Below are positions 1 through 10,443 of a stretch of DNA of 64,000 bases, one piece after another. The notes below the pieces were generated by a model. It saw only the letters and a program-made list of their open reading frames with translations, was not told the DNA's origin and searched no databases. Where the stretch lies: the NCBI GenBank assembly GCA_022578965.1, contig MU400579.1:159475-223474 (forward strand), in the 5' to 3' direction. The translations under genes and the position numbers were made by a program. Source of the DNA: Xylaria sp. FL1777. Its lineage: Eukaryota > Ascomycota > Sordariomycetes > Xylariales > Xylariaceae. Position 1 is the stretch's first letter. Every line of letters begins with the position of its first letter.

Positions 1-212
1 TTCAGCTTTGCTTGCGTGGTCACTAAAGCGGCCTCAAGCTCTTTCAACTGGGCCTCTCTCTCTTCTAAGTTGTTGCATCAGTAAGTGGAGAGTCCTCTCT
101 AGGTATATTCGTGCTTACTGGTATCTTGGTTCGTTTTGGCTTCTTTGAGCCATTGACGAGCTACAATAATCGCGCTATCAATCTCCGCGATATCCTGCTT
201 CAGGCTGTCCAT
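1..212 (-). CDS. 5' part of unknown coiled-coil protein gene, runs off left edge
   Basis: I do not recognise this gene. On the minus strand an ATG at 212 opens a 31-codon exon (119..212) rich in Lys, Glu and Ala. It ends at a consensus donor GTAAGC. The intron 65..118 is 54 nt long, contains a branch-point-like ACTGAT and ends in TTAG. Splicing joins A to AA to make a Lys codon, and exon 2 (1..64) continues in frame to the edge as a charged, heptad-like helix with the core EREAQLKELEAAL. The unspliced frame stops inside the intron (TAG), so splicing is needed. An in-frame TAG lies just upstream of the ATG, which supports this start unless that TAG is itself an acceptor. The visible protein looks wholly helical and could be the start of a structural, regulatory or transposase-related protein. 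The rest lies outside the window. Confidence 0.55.
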
Positions 213-1322
213 TGCCTAGCCAAGTAACCTAGTAGCCGACTATTTGCGTAGACCAGTGCTCCAAGTGTACGATTTTTATTTAGTTCTGCTGATGTGTCGT
301 GTTATCCGGGTAGAAGCTTTACCACAGGGTGTTGACTTTTTCTATGTTCATTTCGCGATCTTGACTTGACCAAGAACGCAGCCTCCAGCCTCATGTTGGC
401 ACCCAATGCCTTCGTCTTCTCGGTGTTGAGCAATATTTAAGCAAAGTGGAAGTGGAATTCCGCTCGTCGTAATGGCAAACTAACAGCTTAGCCGTAGTGC
501 CTAAAAGTTAATAGAAAATCGGTCTGAATAGCTTCATTTGCGATGGTAGACGTGAAGAAATTGTTGTTGAGGATAATGGAGTAGTTCACGATCATAGCAT
601 AAGCAGCCTAGACATGAGAAGCCCCTTATATTCAGTGCTCCAAGCCCTAGGACGCTTAAATGCTACCATTGCATAGCCCCAGTTGGACGTCCCATTGCAA
701 GCACTCGATCACCGATGGGTTGCGAATACTCGCATAACCGAGTTTGACAGTTATCAGTAAAGCCTTGGCGGCAAATAACATGCGCATGCGCGGCATTTGG
801 TTCCCCTTCGAGCCCCTTCCAACAATATAGCTGCTTACGGCGCGAGCGGCGCGTGCCTCGGCTACCTCGGGGTCGTCATTAAGACACAGTTCTGACCCGT
901 TGTCCAGACCGACGAAGCAAAGGCGGCGCTAGCGTACGGCCTTGAATCGAGAGTGCAGTTTAGACATATGATTGGGTGCGCAGAACTAGGCGCTTATTGA
1001 ATGTAATAAGAGAGAGAGAGAGAGGGCACCAGCTGTTTGGTGCCACCTTGCAGCAAATCCTAAACTGACATAAAGCTTAGCCTGTAGGTTGTGACACCTC
1101 GACCAGAGGATAAGAAAGCAACCATCCCTCCATCCGCTTTATCTTGGCATGGCCACCGCTAGTTGCTAGATGCAAACGCAAACGCAAGCAGGAGTTTACC
1201 TTCTTACAGCCTCGAATTCATCTTTGTCTTCCAAGCATTCTCCTTGTTATTGTCTTGATCTTTTTCCCAGGAGCTATACGCTCTATAGTATCATCGTCTT
1301 CGGCCGAGCTGTCTCGCTGCAT
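213..1322. other. Intergenic, no gene seen
   Basis: Both strands are broken by stops and no convincing frame is seen. It holds a short (AG)8 run at 1009..1024, followed directly by an imperfect hairpin with 7-bp arms GGCACCA/TGGTGCC (1025..1031 and 1038..1044). Confidence 0.5.
1009..1024. repeat. (AG)8 microsatellite
   Basis: Eight AG dinucleotides in a row, immediately before a small hairpin. Confidence 0.85.
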
Positions 1323-1744
1323 CTACTGTGTACAAAGCCCCTTTCGCGGTGACGGTATTAGGGATGGATTAGCTTTGGGGTACTTGTACTGCCTTGCTAT
1401 GATCGATCGTCGATTACCGAGCTGACTGACGCGTTTGTCATATTGGACAAGCTCGTAAAAACCGACAGCATAGCACCTTTCCGGAACTTGACTTTCGTCT
1501 GACTCAATATCGACTTCCTCGGCTTTGCGGGCACCCATAAAAGTCATACGATGGAGGCGTTACGATCTTCGTGCCGTAGTAGATTGGGGCGCGAGCCATG
1601 TTTTTCCGAGACGTCGGACGTCAGGTCCTACCTCACACACTAGGAAGCTATAGGGAATAGGAGTCTTCACAAAGTTGAAGACGTCATTTGTTCCAGTTGA
1701 GTATACAGGTAAGTTCGCAATGTTTTCTATGTCGAGATACTTCA
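1323..1744 (-). pseudogene. Possible decayed minus-strand gene fragment
   Basis: I do not recognise a family. Reading leftwards from 1744, one minus-strand frame is open for about 140 codons except for a single TAA at about 1557-1559. The codon reads TCG-TAA-CGC, and a CAA-to-TAA change (C to T before A) would explain the stop. The 5' end of this frame coincides with a good fungal 3' splice site: CTAAC at 1759..1763 followed by CTGCAG at the exon edge. Upstream on the same strand a possible first exon begins at an ATG and ends at ACA/GTAAGC (intron start at 1902), but its phase does not match, so the middle is unresolved. Composition is balanced and protein-like (VGFYELVQYDK, FNFVKTPIPYSFL). 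It may be a degraded gene, or chance open frame. Confidence 0.25.
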
Positions 1745-1902
1745 CTGCAGCAACTTAGGTTAGTGGTAGCCAATTAATCGTGATCCATAGTTGTTTCGAA
1801 TGCGTAGAAAGTTATCAAGGCGTAGTTCTAGCCTAAACAAGGAGAGCTTTCGTACTCCAAAAGCACCGAAGACTAAAAGAGGCTACCCCAAGGACTGCTT
1901 AC

Positions 1903-3329
1903 TGTTTTCTGAGATAGCTCTGCAGGCAGGACCCCTAAATGCGCAATTGGCAACAATGGATTCATCTTAACAAGTAGTTGAACTCAACGGATTGGGGCAG
2001 TCCTCAATAGACTAGATTCCCGGCGAAGTAAAAAAGAAGAATAAGGAGGTAACAGTCACAATGCAGCGAGCAGAAATGTTCTGAATCTAGAAGTGAAAGG
2101 ACGCTCTGCCAATTATATATTATATGTGAACAAGAATTATGGGCCAGCATGCAGTGAATATAGGCCGCCCCCTGATAATGAGGATGACATCACATGCATT
2201 TCTGTCTTTTGAGGATTACCATTAGTCTAACGATGCTCGTGAGTATATTTACTAGAAATTTAATTGTCGTTAATGGTCGTTGTGACATGAATGCATCGCA
2301 TGAAAGATCCTGATATGATTTCGTCTGTGGTGGCACACAACTTAATATGCAGAAATGAACAGAGCATCGGATGATACAATGCATCAACTATTTCTACTTA
2401 CATAAAGTAGCGTTAGGTAAACCAATTACGATCCGAATAATAGGACCAGGGGGGAAGACTAGAGAACGGCAGTAAAGCAAGTAATTGGAAGCTGTCTCGA
2501 TCGTACGTTCAATCTCTATCGCAATGAATGTCTTATGATCGAGGGTCTAGCATTCGGGAGACTGCATTGACTCCAGCAGTCCACACAGTCTACGGCCTTC
2601 GTTGCCCAAGAAATGATGCTTTGAAAACGGCCTCGAGAGATTCAGTTCGGACACCGAGATACCATAGCTCCTTGCGTTGCTAGCATACGGTGAACACCTG
2701 GCTAGACAATTGGAACCGCGTTACCTAATTCTAGGAGGTTTCGGCTCCGGGTCCCTGCCGAGCTGACACTATTCAAAAAGGCGTCGATGCATACTGAGCT
2801 TACGGGGTAATCAGGTTCTCGTCCAATAGCAATTTGAGCCTAGAAGACCCTCCTGCAAGAGCTCGCCTCTTAACAGGTCTAGCTTGGGTCTGGAGACCCT
2901 GCGGTCTGCGATGCGCTCGTGAGGACGCCTCTCAGCTGCGCCTCCTCCGCCGAATGTCGCAGGTTCCGTTCCGAGGGAGACAGCTGTGGTATAATTGACC
3001 GTGGGATGCCCGGGACAAACAAATATTGAATGCGTTGGAAGGAGATTAGATGCGAGAATTCGCTCGCTTGGACCGTCTAGACTGCAATAGATATGCACAT
3101 CAGCTGTGTTGATCCTCGTAATTTTGCTTGGCACCACCTAGCTATGCAGTGCTCTCGAACTCAGCTCCATCAGCTAAACAATTTTGGAATTAACGTCACA
3201 ATACCCGAGGACGATGATATGTAATTGCGGTCAAGCTTAAATACGCTGTTCCCCGGGACTGCTGAGGTATGTATGAGACGAGAAGATGCTCACATCCTCT
3301 TGATACAAGTTAAGAATCCTCACGCCAAC
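1903..3329. other. Intergenic, no gene seen
   Basis: No supported coding region. A 108-codon minus-strand frame at 2811..3137 has low-complexity Arg/Gly content, and I do not accept it as a gene. Just before the secreted-protein gene there is a TAAATA element at about 3237, which may serve as its TATA-like sequence. Confidence 0.4.
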
Positions 3330-4003
3330 ATGCAGCAGTCTCTTGCTTTCTTACTCACTTCCGCCATCGCCGCCGCTTCGGCGTGCACCATCCCGCCAGG
3401 GCCTCCGCTATCAAACAACATTACGGACGGCTTCTCGCTCCAGCTGCAGAATGCCTCGTACCCAGACGTTCACAACCACTTCCTGAACATCTGGGACTGG
3501 GGCGGCGGCGACCAGCACCTGTTCGTCAGTCCGGCCGGCAACTTCACGAGCGAACTACAGCTCATCGACGGCGTCATCACCCTGTCCAGCGCCTTCTGGG
3601 ATCCGCCGCGACGGGCTGTGATTAACGGCGAGGTATGTTGTGCATGAGCGATGTTGCACATATGCGACATGTCTTATGTCGCATAAGACATGTCATATCT
3701 CATATATCAGAGAGTGCTGCTCGCGCTAGAAGTGATGTTGCGCATTAGCGAAGTGGCTTTCGCCACCTCAATGTAACCCGCGCTGATCATGCCCGCAATC
3801 TATTTAGTACGAACCCTTGGACAACACCACGAAGATGTTTATGACAGAACGAGGTGATCCCCGCGCTGTCTGGGACGTGGTGTACGGCTGCAACCCGGAC
3901 ACGGATGCGCTACAGGTCGAACTCGCGCTCAAGGTTAGTACTTGCTCTAGACCAGAGTCTCTTATATCTATACCCTTTTCAGCTGTTTCCGGAGCACGGA
4001 TAG
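3330..4003 (+). CDS. Small secreted protein, three exons, 149 aa
   Basis: A predicted secreted protein of unknown function. I place the start at the ATG at 3330, not at an upstream in-frame codon, because it begins a clear signal peptide (MQQSLAFLLTSAIAAASA, cleavage near residue 18). Exons are 3330..3632, 3808..3933 and 3983..4003. Donors are GTATGT and GTTAGT, acceptors TTTAG and TTCAG; both introns fall between codons (175 and 49 nt). The mature protein has four N-glycosylation sequons (NIT, NAS, NFT, NTT) and only two cysteines (C19, C129), enough for one disulfide. It includes the stretches RRAVINGEY and DNTTKMFMT, and ends VELALKLFPEHG. The overall style fits a family of short ascomycete secreted proteins, some of which act at the host or environment interface; an effector role is only inference. 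Intron 1 carries a strong hairpin. Confidence 0.75.
3666..3694. repeat. Perfect 13-bp inverted repeat inside intron 1
   Basis: GACATGTCTTATG (3666..3678) is followed after TCG by its exact reverse complement (3682..3694). In the transcript this would form a tight hairpin within intron 1 of the secreted-protein gene. Confidence 0.85.
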
Positions 4004-5095
4004 CCCAATCAGGCATGTTGTATCCCGCAGTACTACACCTCCTCCGGGGTCTTGAATGTTAGCTCGCGCACAAAGCCGGAGGAGGGTATGTAAGACAGGA
4101 GATCTAGGCTAGGCGCGAACTAAACAGTTGTGCACTTGTAAAACGGCTCTGTCAGCTGTCAAGTCGAAAGAATCCATCCAGCCAGTGCTCCCGATGTTAA
4201 GCCGGGAAAGAGTGGGGCATTACTGTATCGGTGAAATTTGGACCGAGTACCCAGCTAAAACCTCTGGAGGAGGCTCAATCAATCATCAACCATCAACAAC
4301 ACTTACTAACTCTGGATTTCTAAAAGTCTCGTGGCGACGAAGAGTTTGGTGGCCTGATGGGCGTAAGACCGTTCAACGGTATGATGGACTTCCGATATAA
4401 GGGACCAGGCACTTCAGGTATGCGCAGAAAGAATAGTTCTCTATTCATCCGTGACACGATGCGTATATCGCCCCAGAATGTCTACAAGCGCTAATAAACA
4501 TAATAGTGAACGATCCTAACCGCCCTTGGACTCACGTTACGTTGGTTGTTGTCCATAACGCTACGCTTGTTTGAACATGAAGCTGGCCAGACAAGATCTT
4601 ATTACGCCTGACGATTTGCCCAGACAGTTGTGATCTTGATCAGCCATGCTTTGACGACCATCCAGATCCAACGAAAACATTTATATACATGTTTATGATA
4701 TATCTATACCATAGCACTACATTTAGATGCATGTTAATAAAAGATATAGCCAAATATAAAGGGTTATTATCTTGTTATGCCGAGACTTCACTTTAATCTA
4801 AATAGAATCATTGGACGGACAGGCACACATCATTTTCACATTCTAGAAATACAGCGACACGTGGTAAAATCAAGTAATGTATCATTGCCGTTAAACCTAT
4901 CTAGGAACCAGCCTATTCTATAACCCAGGCTGTGCGTCTAATGTCCTAGGCCCTTCGTGACGCAAAAGTGTGACAGGAAAATCCAAGAAACACAATCCAC
5001 CATGATGCAATGCTTAGCTAGCCGCGAAATTAGGTGGTACTAAACCGGAAGCGCCATCCAACCAGCTGCATCATAGCCGTTCCTTTTTAACCTCC
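4004..5095. other. Intergenic, 3' ends of convergent genes
   Basis: The genes on either side point toward each other, so this holds two 3' UTRs. 4128..4400 is open in one plus frame but has no recognisable composition. An AT-rich stretch lies at 4670..4810. No gene is supported. Confidence 0.4.
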
Positions 5096-6355
5096 TTAGA
5101 AGAGAGCAAAGGCGGTGCCGAAAACGGCAACAAGGAAGGTAGCACCCATCATGGTGAGTGATGCGGCACCGGAGCCTGGCACAACGGAGCCGGTAGGCGA
5201 GCTGCTGCTGCTGGTTCCAGTAGTGGAGGAGCCAGATCCAGATCCAGAGCCGGATCCAGAGCTGGAGCCAGAGCCAGAGCCAGAGCCTGAAGTTGCCGAG
5301 GATGTGGGGGAGAGACTGCCGGTAGAGGTAGAGTTGGAGCCGGAAGTAGAGGTGGCAGTGGAGGTACCCGCAGACGAAGTCGAGCTGGGCGTGTCGAAAG
5401 TTGTGGGGCAAGTCAGGTTGAAGCGGGGGGTGGTCGACAGGTTGTTGGTAATAGCAAAGCTCTGCTTGTTGGCGCCGTTGGAGTCCCGGAGGTTGTACCA
5501 GAAGGTCGGGGTCTTGTTGAAGAGCCGGCGGCAACCAACCTCTTGCCAGTAGTACTGAGCGTTCTCAACGCTGGCGACAGCCTCGCCCCACTTGATACCA
5601 GTGTACGGGTAGCCAGTCTCAGTCACCCAGACGGGCTTGCCACCGGCGGCGGCGATAGTAGCATCGTAGGCCGCGTCGAACAGCTTGCCTGAGTTCTTGA
5701 TGTCGTTGCCCTTGCCGTCCTCGTAGTACGGGTACTCATCAACTCCGATCCAGTCAACGGCGTCGATGACAGCCTTGTTGGTGCCGTTGGTCCAGGCGTC
5801 CCAGGTGTCGACGTGGCCGATGGGGACGGAAGAGATGGCCGAGTCGGCGAAGGTGTCCTTGAACTCCTTGATGAATTTGGTGATGACATCAGGGCCAGCA
5901 CCAACTCCAGTCGGGTCGTTCTTCAGGCCGGTTACGGAGACACGGTACAGGTCTTCGCTGCCGATGGAAACACCGATGATGAGGTTGGCAAGGTCTTTGC
6001 CGTACTTGCTCAAGGCGCTCTTCAGCGCCGTCATCTCGTTGTCGATGCTGTCGGTACCCGACGTCCACAAGCCGAGCAGAATCTTGGTGTTGGTCTCAAC
6101 GGCGGCATCGAAGGCCTGAATGGGGTCATTCTGGGAATAGGCCTGGATGTTGGTGTACAACCTCACAGCGTCGAACTTGCCGGGGGCTCCCTTAAGGCCC
6201 TGGGCAGTGTTGAACTCGGCAAGGAAATCAGCCTTGAACTTGGCGGAATTGTCGGTCTTGGTGGCGCCCGAGTTGAAGCCCAGGTAGTTTTCGGAGGCAG
6301 ACGCGAGCGTGGCGAAGGCGCCGGCTGCGAGGGCGGAGGTAGATGAGACGCGCAT
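5096..6355 (-). CDS. eglC: GPI-anchored glucan endo-1,3-beta-glucosidase, GH17 (EglC-like)
   Basis: A 419-residue single-exon gene for a cell-surface endo-beta-1,3-glucanase of glycoside hydrolase family 17, which cleaves and remodels wall beta-1,3-glucan. A signal peptide spans residues 1-20 (cleaved near ASAS/ENY). The TIM-barrel domain covers about 22-318. The proton donor is expected at E134 in IGVSIGSEDLYR and the nucleophile at E246 in WVTETGYP; both match the GH17 pattern. A Ser/Thr/Gly linker follows (about 320-395), including a long Gly-Ser run at about 355-376. The C-terminus is a hydrophobic tail (TMMGATFLVAVFGTAFALF) preceded by small residues (GSGAAS), typical of a GPI-attachment signal. 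The start context TCACCATGC is good, and an AT-rich TTAATTAATTATA lies about 65-80 bp upstream. The symbol rests on resemblance to Aspergillus EglC. Confidence 0.93.
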   Translation of the reverse strand: MRVSSTSALAAGAFATLASASENYLGFNSGATKTDNSAKFKADFLAEFNTAQGLKGAPGKFDAVRLYTNIQAYSQNDPIQAFDAAVETNTKILLGLWTSGTDSIDNEMTALKSALSKYGKDLANLIIGVSIGSEDLYRVSVTGLKNDPTGVGAGPDVITKFIKEFKDTFADSAISSVPIGHVDTWDAWTNGTNKAVIDAVDWIGVDEYPYYEDGKGNDIKNSGKLFDAAYDATIAAAGGKPVWVTETGYPYTGIKWGEAVASVENAQYYWQEVGCRRLFNKTPTFWYNLRDSNGANKQSFAITNNLSTTPRFNLTCPTTFDTPSSTSSAGTSTATSTSGSNSTSTGSLSPTSSATSGSGSGSGSSSGSGSGSGSGSSTTGTSSSSSPTGSVVPGSGAASLTMMGATFLVAVFGTAFALF

Positions 6356-7197
6356 GGTGAATTCGGTGTGTTGTGAATCGAGGGATTGAGGGAGTCCTGG
6401 GTGGGAGAAAGGGTGAAGTGCGCGTATAATTAATTAATGAAGGACAGTAGAAACGAGTGTGTTGGCAGTATACACCAGAAAGATTCAAGGAGAGACTGTG
6501 CCGGAGAACAAGCACGTAAAATGTAAAATGTGTTTCGAAGGAAGAAGAAGTAAGGATTCAATCCAATACAAACATCGAATACGAGGGCTTGTTTTACACC
6601 AGCGCCAAGCTAGAACAAACGAGCGTTACATAAGCTAAGAATTTTAAGGGGGTGGCTCCTCCAATCCTTGCCACTCTACACTGTGTGTGAGACCTGATCC
6701 GCAATGGGTACTTAATGTACTTATGTAAATACCTAAATACCTAGTGGTCTACCGGTATAACCGATCTACAGCACTATGTAGTACTTTGTGTCAAAGTCAA
6801 AGCGCAACAAGAGTCTTTATTTCTGAAAAGAATGAATGTATAAATGTATGTGTATGTATATGTGTAGGCATGCGTTCCACGAGAAAACAATATCTGAAAC
6901 TTACGCACAAGAAAAGCACTGCCTAGATTTAAAAGAAGTTCGGCCCACTCATTGGTGCGTGGTCTATGCGTACTACGTAAGTAAAGGTAGGACCATGTCT
7001 AACGTACGTTACAAATTTCACATGTCTTGATCGGATATTATTAGTATGAATCTGCTGTGAAGCATGAAAAGTCGCCACAACCCTGCAGCAGGAGGGCCTC
7101 CCAACAACCTAGCAAATCGATATGTACTGACATTCTCATACACTAGTGTCATTCTTCGCATCCATGACATAAAGAGTACTTACTATGCAAGAAGCAT
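6356..7197. other. Intergenic, promoter side of the GH17 gene
   Basis: Contains the probable upstream region of the GH17 gene and the 3' flank of the next minus-strand gene. A short GT/AT-rich tract (ATGTATGTGTATG) lies at about 6837..6870. No gene is supported. Confidence 0.4.
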
Positions 7198-7872
7198 TCA
7201 TCTATCCGAGTTAGAAGACTCGTCCGACTCGCTAACCGTATAGTACCTCGTTCCCCGTGTCGTCGAGACCGATTCTTCAAGTTGAGCAATCTCATCTATC
7301 CAGTCCGAATGCTCTCTGGCTGCGGGAACTGGAAAGTTTGGCTTATCCCATACACCCTCAGGTATTGGAATATGTCGTCGCTTCTTGGGTTTAGGCCGTG
7401 CCGCCTCGAGATTGTCTAGTTCCTCGAGAAATTCCGAGCCGCCAGAGATCCTTTTTGCAGACTCGTTATTTTCGCTGTCGTCGGAAACATCAGTGTCGGG
7501 GTTCCCTTCTTCTGATTGGAGGTCAATATCCTCAAAACCATGAACTTGCCTGCCATCAAAAAATTCTGGTGCTATCTTAGCCTGGTCGTAGCCGCTCCAC
7601 CATGGAGCTAGCTCATGAGCAACATCGTCAGCCCTCGATAGCTTACCGAAACAGCCCAACCCAAGGTCAAAAGTGGGATCAGAGAGGCTGTCCTCCATTA
7701 TGGCTCCTGTGTGCGGAAGCTGTAATGGGGAAGGAAGGTTAGGTCCATCTGGTCTAGAAGAGGAGAATCCTTGGATAGGCTTAAGAACTGACCCTCCCTC
7801 ATTCTCTAAACCTACCTGAAGGGTTGGTCTATTGCTGTCGCTAGAAGGAACCTGTTCTGAGAAATCTGCCAT
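7198..7872 (-). CDS. Unknown acidic protein with nuclear-localisation-like segment, 224 aa
   Basis: I do not recognise a family. I choose the ATG at 7872 (MADFSEQV) because its context, ACAATGG, is strong; an ATG at 7878 is two codons earlier in the same frame and cannot be excluded. The frame is uninterrupted to a TAG at 7198. The protein is hydrophilic and low in cysteine, and probably largely disordered. It has an acidic, Ser-rich middle (EEGNPDTDVSDDSENNES) and then a basic cluster PKPKKRRH resembling a nuclear-localisation signal. Next comes a hydrophobic/aromatic segment (IPIPEGVWDKPNFPVPAA), and the protein ends in an acidic Ser-rich tail (SESDESSNSDR). Signal peptide and membrane segments are absent. 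A nuclear regulatory or adaptor role is only a guess. Conservation of the VWDKPNFPVP segment would be the best test. Confidence 0.6.
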   Translation of the reverse strand: MADFSEQVPSSDSNRPTLQVGLENEGGSVLKPIQGFSSSRPDGPNLPSPLQLPHTGAIMEDSLSDPTFDLGLGCFGKLSRADDVAHELAPWWSGYDQAKIAPEFFDGRQVHGFEDIDLQSEEGNPDTDVSDDSENNESAKRISGGSEFLEELDNLEAARPKPKKRRHIPIPEGVWDKPNFPVPAAREHSDWIDEIAQLEESVSTTRGTRYYTVSESDESSNSDR

Positions 7873-10402
7873 TGTCATTACCTTGATCAAGTGGTTTAAA
7901 CGGGATTAGAGAGACGTTGTGTCAACACGAAAATGCCCCTTAGGTAGACCTACTCGAACTTGCTGCTGGTGCTGCTTTAAAGATATATTATATATGCCCA
8001 AGTATGCGATAGAACAAGGCATTGTTTTGTTACTCTCTTTGTGTGCCAGTCCATTGTTCGCAGTCCCTTGGACTGTCTTCACTTCTCACAATACATTTGC
8101 TTTGCAACTCAAAGAGCGAGATCAAGCAGGCCACATGTATAGTTTCTCCCGGTGACAATGAATTATCGTGAGGCCAATAAGGCCAACACAAAATCTAGAT
8201 GGAGAAGCTCGCCCTAGAAGATGCCTATCTTGAACAATACCATTCAATCACAATAAATGAGTGACATTGAATCATTAGGGAAGCCACGCTTAGTAAGATC
8301 AACTGTCAGAGAAAGAGAGTGAGTCGCAAGCGGCCAACAACGGGACAGTAGTCGTGTCAAGAGTGATTTAATAACTGCTCGTAAGCTTCACATACGTCGG
8401 CCAGAGGTGTAAAGGACGTGTGGAATGTACTGATCTTCTACGCCTGCCCGATACATGTGAAGCTCACCGTGAAATGCAGGCAAGTGAAAATGATGAGCGA
8501 GAACTCTTGTGTTCAACTCTTGGTTTTGACACAGTGACACAATCTAGCATATTTAGGCTCAGAGCATTCATGACATATCACTTGATCTCGCTACTATGTT
8601 GAGTCAATTATGTAGACATAGGTGTCTAGGGAGGTTTCTACCCTCACGCATCGAAGACGACTTGGTACATGATTGTACCTCGCTCAAGAGTGTCATACTC
8701 AATTCTAAGTAGGCATCTACAATTGTGAATTTATGAGACGAACATAACCTAAAGCAGCTGTTTATTATAGTTGATGCTCTTCTAATACGAGCTCTCTGAG
8801 CTACCTATTCGGCTTAGTATAGCGGCTCTAGAGAAACCCTCCCGAGAGATCGAAGACCTCAGACTTACAATTATGGATTGGCTGCCTTAAGAATCACTCA
8901 CAGCTCCCGGCTAATAGATTTTATGACCTCGAAGAGACATAGAAAGGAGGGGTTATGAACATATAAATGACATAAATGAGGCACTAACGTTCGTAAAGAT
9001 GAAAAATTCATATCTCGAGATTAATCAAGAGCAATTATCCTCCGAAACCATGTGAACATGTAGAACTACTCAACTTAGGCAGCAATAGGCAACCTCAATA
9101 ACAACTGATCATAACCCTCTTGCAACGGCAAACTAATGCGTTGCCCCCGAAGCGGTAGGTATAAACGATATCGAGGCCATCGAGAGAGACGCTGATCGGC
9201 AAGTGCATAGACACTAACCTCAGGCACTTACCACTCATGAAATACCCCAATATAGCTTCTAATAATAAGATTTTGACCAATTTCTAATCATGCTCTGTTT
9301 ACCGACTAAGCATCCCGATGAATCCATCATGAACCTTAAATTCCGATACTATAAACTGTAGTAGAGTATCCTTGATCTCAGATAGGGGTTCACGAAAGCA
9401 AATCTCGTCACGAAACATCAAATTTGTTGCCCATCTATCGCAAGCTCTCCATTGGTGCAATGAAATTTACCCCTACCAGCTGGAAGCTCTCGTGAAGAAA
9501 GTAAGGCATACACCCCAAGCATCGTTAGTATAGTACCGTGCATCATCTCACCAAGGTACGATATGCGGTGCAATCTGATGTAAGGGCATTGCATCAAGCT
9601 CATCCCTGATCGAATAAAGTCAAGGGGCCCTGAATCCCAAGGTATCACACCACGCCCCAAGCTACGAGGGTTGCCTCAACTCTGGTTTTCCTCATTTCGT
9701 CTCGCCTTGTAAGTATATGTGAGGCGGGACATTTGGCCCGCCACGTCAGTCTAAGACAGTCCTAGCCTTTATAGCAGCAACCACTGATGTTACCTAATGC
9801 TGTCGCTGGATAACATATTACTGCCAACTCTCCCCATTGCGCTGGCAGAGCGCAAGAAACACGACCCCTAAACCGTGTAGTATAGCGGTCATGGCGAAAG
9901 TAGTAGAAAAAAAACAAATAGATAAATAAAATAAATCACTGAAAATAATTGAGTGCCTATTTTTATTTAATTAATTGCATCGGTATGTTATCTTGTCTTC
10001 GGGAGCGGCACACGAATCGGAGACTCCCTAATACGCCTGGGAGCATGCAGTGGTGCTGCGCACGTATACTACACGTAGATACCGGCCCTAAATTCCCGTC
10101 GTGCTGGATAAGAATGGCGTAGATACGAGCCTTGGTATTCTCTGCATTAATACCATTATACCAGATGTCCTGACCGAGTCGGCCGACCGGTTGGCAATTG
10201 TAATTATTGATGCTGCTGTAACACGACGAGTAAGGCAAAAGCCGGAGTGGCGCCTATGGACCCCCCGCGATAGTATACTTACGATCTAGTAACCGATCAA
10301 GATCACTGATGAAGTTGGGTTATACAACCGTAAGTAGGGTGGCCACCAAGTCGGGATTGGGGGTCCCAACGCGCACACCGAGGGGAGATGGGAGATGGGA
10401 TG

Positions 10403-10443
10403 AAAATAAAATAATAAAAAAAAGGTTTTATGTATTTTATTTT
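10403..10443. repeat. AT-rich inverted repeat, 11-bp arms
   Basis: AAAATAAAATA (10403..10413) pairs with TATTTTATTTT (10433..10443) across a 19-nt loop. It lies in one of several AT-rich pockets inside otherwise mixed-composition DNA. Confidence 0.7.

Noticed and set aside
5040..5552. Long frames on both strands overlapping the 3' part of the GH17 gene
   Set aside because: Shadows of the Gly/Ser-rich linker codons of the glucanase in other frames.
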